Assembly (NCBI GenBank): GCA_018780435.1 | Contig: JADMJS010000778.1 | Span: forward strand, 1 to 38,469 | Length of the DNA: 38,469 nucleotides | DNA from: Myxococcales bacterium | Lineage (GTDB): Bacteria; Myxococcota_A; UBA9042; GCA-2863065 | Direction: 5' to 3' | Shown: positions 34,047-38,469 of the stretch, one piece after another | Layout of the letters: every line of letters begins with the position of its first letter | How positions within the stretch are numbered: the stretch's first letter is position 1 | The notes under the pieces: model-generated | Told to the model about the DNA's origin: nothing | Seen by the model: the letters and a program-made list of their open reading frames with translations, nothing else | Database searches by the model: none | Program-made: the position numbers and the translations under genes

Positions 34047-35342
34047 TCACGGGGCAATGGACGTGACACTGTATAGTCCTCCGGTGAGCAGATCGAGGAG
34101 CGCGGTGACCTCTTCGAGGCGCAACGAGCGGGCGGCGGCGTGTGCCGGGAGCGGCACCTCGCCGAGGAGTCGCTGTCGCTCCTGGTGGAGCGCGATGACC
34201 TCGGCGCGGAGGTCGTCGGCCTCGTCGAGCGCGGGCGGCGGTGGGGAGGGCGCGTCGAGGCCCCACTGCAAGACGCCAAAGACGTAGCCGAAGGTGACGG
34301 TCACGTCTTTTTGGAACGCGATGTTCTCGCGATCGCCGAGCTGGTCGTCGGTCTTGCCGAAGCCGAAGTTCGTGGGCGTGTTCAGCTCTGAAAAGGGCGT
34401 GATGTCGTCGAGGAACGCCGCGGCGAGGATCGCGGACGGGTCCGTGGCGGCGTAGCCACCGACGACGCCGAAGCGGGGCACGAAGGCCGCACGGCGCTGT
34501 CGGTCAGGGGCGCACAGGGCAGCCTCCCGGGCGGCCCCAAAGCGCCGCTCGGCTGCCGCGACGGCCTCGTCGAGCGTCGGTCCATCGCGACGGCGGCCAG
34601 CGATAGGGCCACCTTCGACGACGACGACACGACCGCACAGCGTCACGACCGCCCCACCGGCTCGTGAGACTTTGCAGTCGCCGACCACGTCGGATTCCCC
34701 TTGGAAGTCGAGGTCTTCGCACTCGACTGCTCGGCGCCCTGAAGGACTGACGGCCTCACAGAGCGTGCCCCGCTTGAGCAGAATCTCGCCGGAGGGCGAG
34801 AAGCCGATTCGGCTCGGAGCCTGCTCGTCGCGCGTCGCGACCTTCATGGCGCCTCGTAGCGAGACGTCTCTCCCTACCCGCGAGCGAGTGGGGTGGTCTG
34901 GCCAAACTCGCTCTGGGTCGACGCCCAGTCGCCGGTCACCGGCCTCGGGGAAGCCCGGTGGCGCGTCAGCTTTGGTCACCTCGTCGTCGTTCGGCGACCG
35001 GTCGAAGAAGCCGATCCCGGACTCGGCGTCGTCGAAGTACCAAAGGTCTCGGAGGGATCCGCCGAGGTCCTGCAGCGACGTGAGCCCGTCGGACCAAACG
35101 TCCACCACGCGGCCACGCGAGCGATGTTCGGTGATTTGGCCGGCGGGTGGTCGTTGCGCCTCGATGGTGCGCCAAGTGAGCCCGCCGTCCGTCGTGAGGT
35201 GGATGTCCCCCTGTTCGTTGGCCGTGGCCCAGATTGAGCCGTCGTGTGTGGCGAAGGCGACCGGGACGTCGTCACCGGGCCCGACGAGGCGCGCCTGACC
35301 GAGCAACGAGCCCGCGAGGAGGAATGTGCAGAGAGCGGGCAC
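34047..35342 (-). CDS. Exported protein with BNR-like segment and helical C-terminal domain, 431 aa
   Basis: The start is uncertain. GTG 35342 lies 12 nt after the upstream stop and opens a signal peptide (VPALCTFLLAGSLLGQA); an ATG at 35396 would overlap the upstream gene by 43 bp. Residues about 30-55 hold SIWATANEQGDIHLTTDGG with a following LTW, a BNR/Ycf48-like blade. Cys-containing beta segments follow, then a domain ending in ARSLRLEEVTALLDLLTGG that matches the end of the next gene in the operon. The middle part (FVPRFGVVGGYAATDPSA, NIAFQKDVTVTFGYVFG) resembles beta-strands of an outer-membrane protein. Function unknown. Confidence 0.7.
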   Translation of the reverse strand: MPALCTFLLAGSLLGQARLVGPGDDVPVAFATHDGSIWATANEQGDIHLTTDGGLTWRTIEAQRPPAGQITEHRSRGRVVDVWSDGLTSLQDLGGSLRDLWYFDDAESGIGFFDRSPNDDEVTKADAPPGFPEAGDRRLGVDPERVWPDHPTRSRVGRDVSLRGAMKVATRDEQAPSRIGFSPSGEILLKRGTLCEAVSPSGRRAVECEDLDFQGESDVVGDCKVSRAGGAVVTLCGRVVVVEGGPIAGRRRDGPTLDEAVAAAERRFGAAREAALCAPDRQRRAAFVPRFGVVGGYAATDPSAILAAAFLDDITPFSELNTPTNFGFGKTDDQLGDRENIAFQKDVTVTFGYVFGVLQWGLDAPSPPPPALDEADDLRAEVIALHQERQRLLGEVPLPAHAAARSLRLEEVTALLDLLTGGLYSVTSIAP

Positions 35343-35353
35343 CAGCGCGCCGC

Positions 35354-37171
35354 TCAGTTGAGGCCGTTGACGCGGAGCGTGTAGGCCTTGGAGCACCCGG
35401 CCGCGGCGGGCTCGAAGTTCCTGACTTCGATCACCCAGGTGCCGTCATCGCTGGTGCCCGTGTTCTCGCCCCAATCGATGGACTCGTTCACGGAGCCGAG
35501 CTGCTCGCTCTTCGCGACTGCCTTCGAGGTGCCGAGCTTACAGTCCGCGACGTTGCGGTAGAGGAAGAGGTCGGCGTCGAGCCCACTGCTCTGATTCATC
35601 AGGTCGACGCGGACGTGCTCGCCGAAGCCGACCACGTTGAAGTCGTCGACCGCGTCGAAGCAGTAGTAGTCGACGGTGTCGGCGGCTTCGTCGAAGGTCG
35701 CGTAGAGGACGGGGTCGCCGTCGGGATCTTTGCCGAGCCACGCGCACGCGCCGCAGGTGTCGTTCGGCTCCCAGTCGTCGGGCTGGGTCTTGTCGCCGCC
35801 GGAGCAATCCTGATCGATGCCGTCGCCGCAGATCTCCTCCTTCGGAAATACGGCGCCCGTACAAGCTCCGAGCGACCCCCAGGTGCACGCCGCCGAGCAC
35901 TTCTTGACCGCCGTCCCCTCCTCGCACGGACCCGCGGTCGTGCCAGGGCCGCAGCCGAGTACTTCCTCTTCACCAGCCGAACACTCGCCTTCACCTTGGC
36001 ACTCGGACCAGCCTCCCCAGCCGCACGACGACGAGCAAATACGCTGCTTTTCTCCGCAGTTACCGCACTTCTCCGTCTCGACCGTGTCCGGCTTGCACTC
36101 GCCTTCATCCGAGCAGGTCCCGAACGGTGTCCACTGGCAGTCGCTGTCGCAGGTCGACACCTTCACGCCGCAATTCCCACAGGGCTGGGTCTGCTCGTCG
36201 CCGAGCGTGCATCCACCGTCTTCGTCGCAGGTGCTCCACTCGCCCCAGGTGCAGGTCGTCGGGTCACAGGTGCGGGTCTCGACGCCACAGGCGCCCGTGC
36301 AGCCGCGTTCTTCGGCCGGCGCGCCCGGGTCGCACGCGCCTTCCTGCGAGCAGTCCGACCACTCGCCCCATGTGCAGTCGCCGTTGCAGATGCGGGTCTG
36401 GGAACCGCAGAGCCCGCAGGCGCGCCAATCGACGTTGTCCTCACCGCCGATAGTGGCATTGCACACGCCGGCGCCAAGGCACTCGTCGGACCAAACGAAG
36501 ACGCCGCCCTCGCAGGCCGCCGTCTCGGTGCCGCAGAAGCCGCACGGCCGGTCTTTGGTCTCACCCGCGGTGCAGGCGCAGTCGGTCCCCGCGGAGCATT
36601 GGCCCTCCTGTCCATTCGGGTCGCACACGGACTCACCCGTGCCGCACACGGTCGTGCAGGGGACCGTCGTGCCGGGCGTGCAGGTCGCGCACCCCTCTTC
36701 GGTCTCGCCGTTGCAGTCGTCGTCTTCGTCATTGCCGCACAGCTCGTTTGGCGCGATCGGGGCTGCGTCGCAGGGCTGAAACTCGCCGCGTTCGCAGACG
36801 CGTTCGCCGCGATGGCAGCCGAGGAAACACTCGCGCCGTTCACCGTCCTCGCATTCGGCGCCGAAGCACTGGAAGTCGCGGCACTTGCGTCCGCAGGCGT
36901 CGCCCGATGGGCAACAGTCCGCATCGACTGAACATTCGGCCTTTTGGCAGAGGCCCGAGGGCAGGCACTTGCCGCCATCAGCGCATTCGGCGTCGCTCGT
37001 GCAGCCGCCGGTCCCGAGCGGGACGCACGCCGAGTTCAGACAGCGCTGGTCGGCCGGGCAGTCGATGTCCTTGGCACAGACGGTGGCTCCGTCCGTGCTG
37101 TCTTTGGAGGCGCACCCCAGCGCCAGCAGGACGAGGACGAGTCCTCCGACTACTCGCACGCGACGAAACAC
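35354..37171 (-). CDS. Cys-rich lipoprotein with C-terminal PPC domain, 605 aa
   Basis: GTG 37171 is chosen since it starts the lipoprotein signal RVRVVGGLVLVLLALGC (lipobox ALGC). It overlaps the upstream gene's last 22 bases; GTG 37159 is an alternative. Residues about 25-450 consist of Cys-rich units: Dickkopf-like modules first (CAKDIDCPADQRCLNSAC), then repeated units of the type CGNCGVKVSTCDSDCQWTPF and CGLCGSQTRICNGDC, plus a CGNDEDDDCNGETEEGC metal-binding motif. The last 150 residues (DDWEPNDTCGACAWLG through DADLFLYRNVADC to GTWVIEVRNFEP) form a bacterial pre-peptidase C-terminal (PPC) domain. It is probably a surface protein with a binding role. Confidence 0.85.
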   Translation of the reverse strand: MFRRVRVVGGLVLVLLALGCASKDSTDGATVCAKDIDCPADQRCLNSACVPLGTGGCTSDAECADGGKCLPSGLCQKAECSVDADCCPSGDACGRKCRDFQCFGAECEDGERRECFLGCHRGERVCERGEFQPCDAAPIAPNELCGNDEDDDCNGETEEGCATCTPGTTVPCTTVCGTGESVCDPNGQEGQCSAGTDCACTAGETKDRPCGFCGTETAACEGGVFVWSDECLGAGVCNATIGGEDNVDWRACGLCGSQTRICNGDCTWGEWSDCSQEGACDPGAPAEERGCTGACGVETRTCDPTTCTWGEWSTCDEDGGCTLGDEQTQPCGNCGVKVSTCDSDCQWTPFGTCSDEGECKPDTVETEKCGNCGEKQRICSSSCGWGGWSECQGEGECSAGEEEVLGCGPGTTAGPCEEGTAVKKCSAACTWGSLGACTGAVFPKEEICGDGIDQDCSGGDKTQPDDWEPNDTCGACAWLGKDPDGDPVLYATFDEAADTVDYYCFDAVDDFNVVGFGEHVRVDLMNQSSGLDADLFLYRNVADCKLGTSKAVAKSEQLGSVNESIDWGENTGTSDDGTWVIEVRNFEPAAAGCSKAYTLRVNGLN

Positions 37172-38469
37172 GCCGCGGGCGGGAGACCGGAGGGCACGCG
37201 GTCGCAGTTGTCGCCTTCGCCGAGCGCGATGGACGGGGTCCACGTCCACTCGTTGAAGTTCATCTCGCCCATGAGCGTGCGGACGCCGCAGAGATCGTAG
37301 TTGTAGAGCTGAGCGCGGCGCACCCAGCGCACGGTCTGCCGATAGACGACGGCGCAGCGGCCGCGGGGGACCTTGCTCGAGATCTGGAGCGAACTCGACT
37401 GACCCTTCGACGAGACCCACGAGGACTCCCACTGCTCGGAGGCGCCTTCGCTGAACGACTCGGAGAGGGAGCCCGAGCCGCCGACGGAGAACGCGCGGCT
37501 CTCGCCCTTGGCTTCGGTCTTCGCGGTGGAGCTCGAGATGGTGTCCTGATTGTCGAAGGCGTAGGTGCCGGAGAAGCTCTTCGACCGCGAATCGGACGTG
37601 GCGCTGCCGAAGACCTGGGAGTTCGAGTCCGAGCCTTCCATCGAGTTGCCGACGCTCTCGGAGGTGCCGGTGCGCGCGCCCGAGGAGGTGCCCGTGCTCA
37701 TGCCGACCGACGTGCCGACCGTGGTGCCGACCGTGCCGCTGACCTTGGCGAGGCCGGGGATCGAGCCTTCGCCGGTGACGCTGGCGCTCACTTCGGCCGA
37801 GACCTCACCCGAAAGCTCCTTCATCGTGTCGGCGTACTCCTCAGCGCTCAGCTCCTTGGAGGTGTTCCAGGACCAGCTACTGCCGGACTCGGTGCCGACC
37901 GCCACACTGTTCTCGGCCGAGGTCGTGTAGTCCTCACCGATGGTCTCGGACGAACTCTTGGACTCCGAGTGGTCGACGCCGGTCGCGTTCGTCGTCGAGA
38001 TCTCCGACGAGGTCTCGACGCCCTCGAGCCAGGACTCTGACTCCTCTTGGCCGGTCATGCGCGACCAGTCCTTCGAGATGCCGACGGAGACGCCTTGTTG
38101 GCGGTCCTCGGAGACTGTCTCCGAGTACGCGATCTCCGTGCCGATGCCGCCCGTGAAGGGGCCGCTGACGACGGTGGGCTCGTAGTACTCGGCGAGCTCG
38201 CGGGTGCCGTCGTAGTGGTAGGCGATGGGCCGGACGACCGTGAGCGGGAGGGCGGTGTAGACGGGGTCGCCTGCGTCATCGACGGCGGTCACGCGGATGC
38301 CGGCGATGGCCCAGCCCTCTTCTTCGGTGAGGGGGTTCAGGATGAGGACCGGGTCGGACGAGCGCTTCGTCGGGTCGCCGACCACGTCCGTCTGGCCGTC
38401 ACCTTGGGTGAGGTGGACGATCTCGGGGAGGACGTCTTTGCCGTTCACGTTGGTGAACTGGTAGCGGAA
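37150..38469 (-). CDS. Ser/Thr-rich protein, possibly aerolysin-like, C-terminal part
   Basis: The frame is open to the window edge (it continues upstream of GTG 38448 with FRYQFTN), so the N-terminus is missing and 439 residues are visible. After a beta-rich start, residues about 110-350 are dominated by alternating Ser/Thr/Glu/Gly (ETVSEDRQQGVSVGISKDW, KVSGTVGTTVGTSVGMSTG). The end is a compact beta/Cys segment with VPRGRCAVVYRQTVRWVRRA. An amphipathic Ser/Thr-rich stretch followed by a 'VPpG.' strand is reminiscent of aerolysin/ETX-MTX2 pore formers, but no diagnostic motif can be claimed. It heads the visible part of the six-gene operon. Confidence 0.65.
   Translation of the reverse strand, partial: FRYQFTNVNGKDVLPEIVHLTQGDGQTDVVGDPTKRSSDPVLILNPLTEEEGWAIAGIRVTAVDDAGDPVYTALPLTVVRPIAYHYDGTRELAEYYEPTVVSGPFTGGIGTEIAYSETVSEDRQQGVSVGISKDWSRMTGQEESESWLEGVETSSEISTTNATGVDHSESKSSSETIGEDYTTSAENSVAVGTESGSSWSWNTSKELSAEEYADTMKELSGEVSAEVSASVTGEGSIPGLAKVSGTVGTTVGTSVGMSTGTSSGARTGTSESVGNSMEGSDSNSQVFGSATSDSRSKSFSGTYAFDNQDTISSSTAKTEAKGESRAFSVGGSGSLSESFSEGASEQWESSWVSSKGQSSSLQISSKVPRGRCAVVYRQTVRWVRRAQLYNYDLCGVRTLMGEMNFNEWTWTPSIALGEGDNCDRVPSGLPPAACFVACE

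Noticed and set aside
35234..36931. 565-codon plus-strand ORF opposite the Cys-rich PPC protein
   Set aside because: It is a shadow of the minus-strand gene, Ala/Arg-rich with no domain. The minus-strand frame has a lipoprotein signal, ordered Cys modules and a PPC domain.

Overview
The window is GC-rich and dense with lipoproteins, Cys-rich secreted proteins, Asp-rich thrombospondin-type repeats, CNGxDDDCDG calcium motifs and di-heme cytochromes. GTG and TTG starts and short overlapping stop/start junctions are common. This profile fits Myxococcota or the neighbouring Bradymonadia-type lineages. That is an inference from gene content; there is no rRNA or other marker gene here. No transposase, integrase, tRNA or CRISPR array was recognised.

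Left part (1-8.0 kb): the tail of a protein-L-isoaspartate methyltransferase-like gene is coupled to a putative HEECH metallopeptidase. It is followed by an unrecognised 647-aa protein, a relic of an AAA ATPase N-terminus coupled to a nucleotidyltransferase-fold (DUF6932-like) gene plus a 305-aa partner, and a convergent AAA ATPase/DUF4435 pair resembling the PARIS anti-phage system with a short second subunit. A broken second copy of the methyltransferase gene closes this block and is followed by further 3' gene-tail relics. From 8.0 to 11.0 kb lie envelope proteins: a lipoprotein, a YXWGXW-type repeat protein and an Ig-like protein.

Middle (11.2-26.8 kb): an RloA/RloB operon sits between an intact HD-type (ppGpp-hydrolase-like) gene and an almost identical promoterless copy of that gene's last 450 bp. 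Then come a propeller-like lipoprotein, a four-gene operon (carboxylesterase lipoprotein, Asp/Thr-rich lipoprotein, two di-heme DHOR-type cytochromes), a Cys-rich lipoprotein and a 1370-aa calcium-repeat protein ending in a C-type lectin domain.

Right part (26.9-38.5 kb): a VapBC locus, with vapC broken by a 157-bp palindromic element, is again bracketed by an intact host gene and a duplicate of that gene's last 427 bp. SUKH and RelE/HigB relics, a lipoprotein and a HepT-MntA toxin-antitoxin pair follow. The window ends with a tightly packed six-gene minus-strand operon of envelope proteins plus a HAD phosphatase.

The most interesting signal is the repeated architecture: [intact gene] - [defence or toxin-antitoxin cassette, same strand] - [duplicate of only that gene's 3' end]. 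It is clear at 11.2-14.2 kb (446 bp, 1 mismatch plus a 6-nt indel near the stop) and 26.9-29.4 kb (427 bp, 6 mismatches). An older, decayed version may exist at 0-7.3 kb (237 bp, about 94 percent identity). Both clear repeats end within a few bases of the host gene's stop codon. This would let a cassette carried with a gene tail integrate without breaking the gene.
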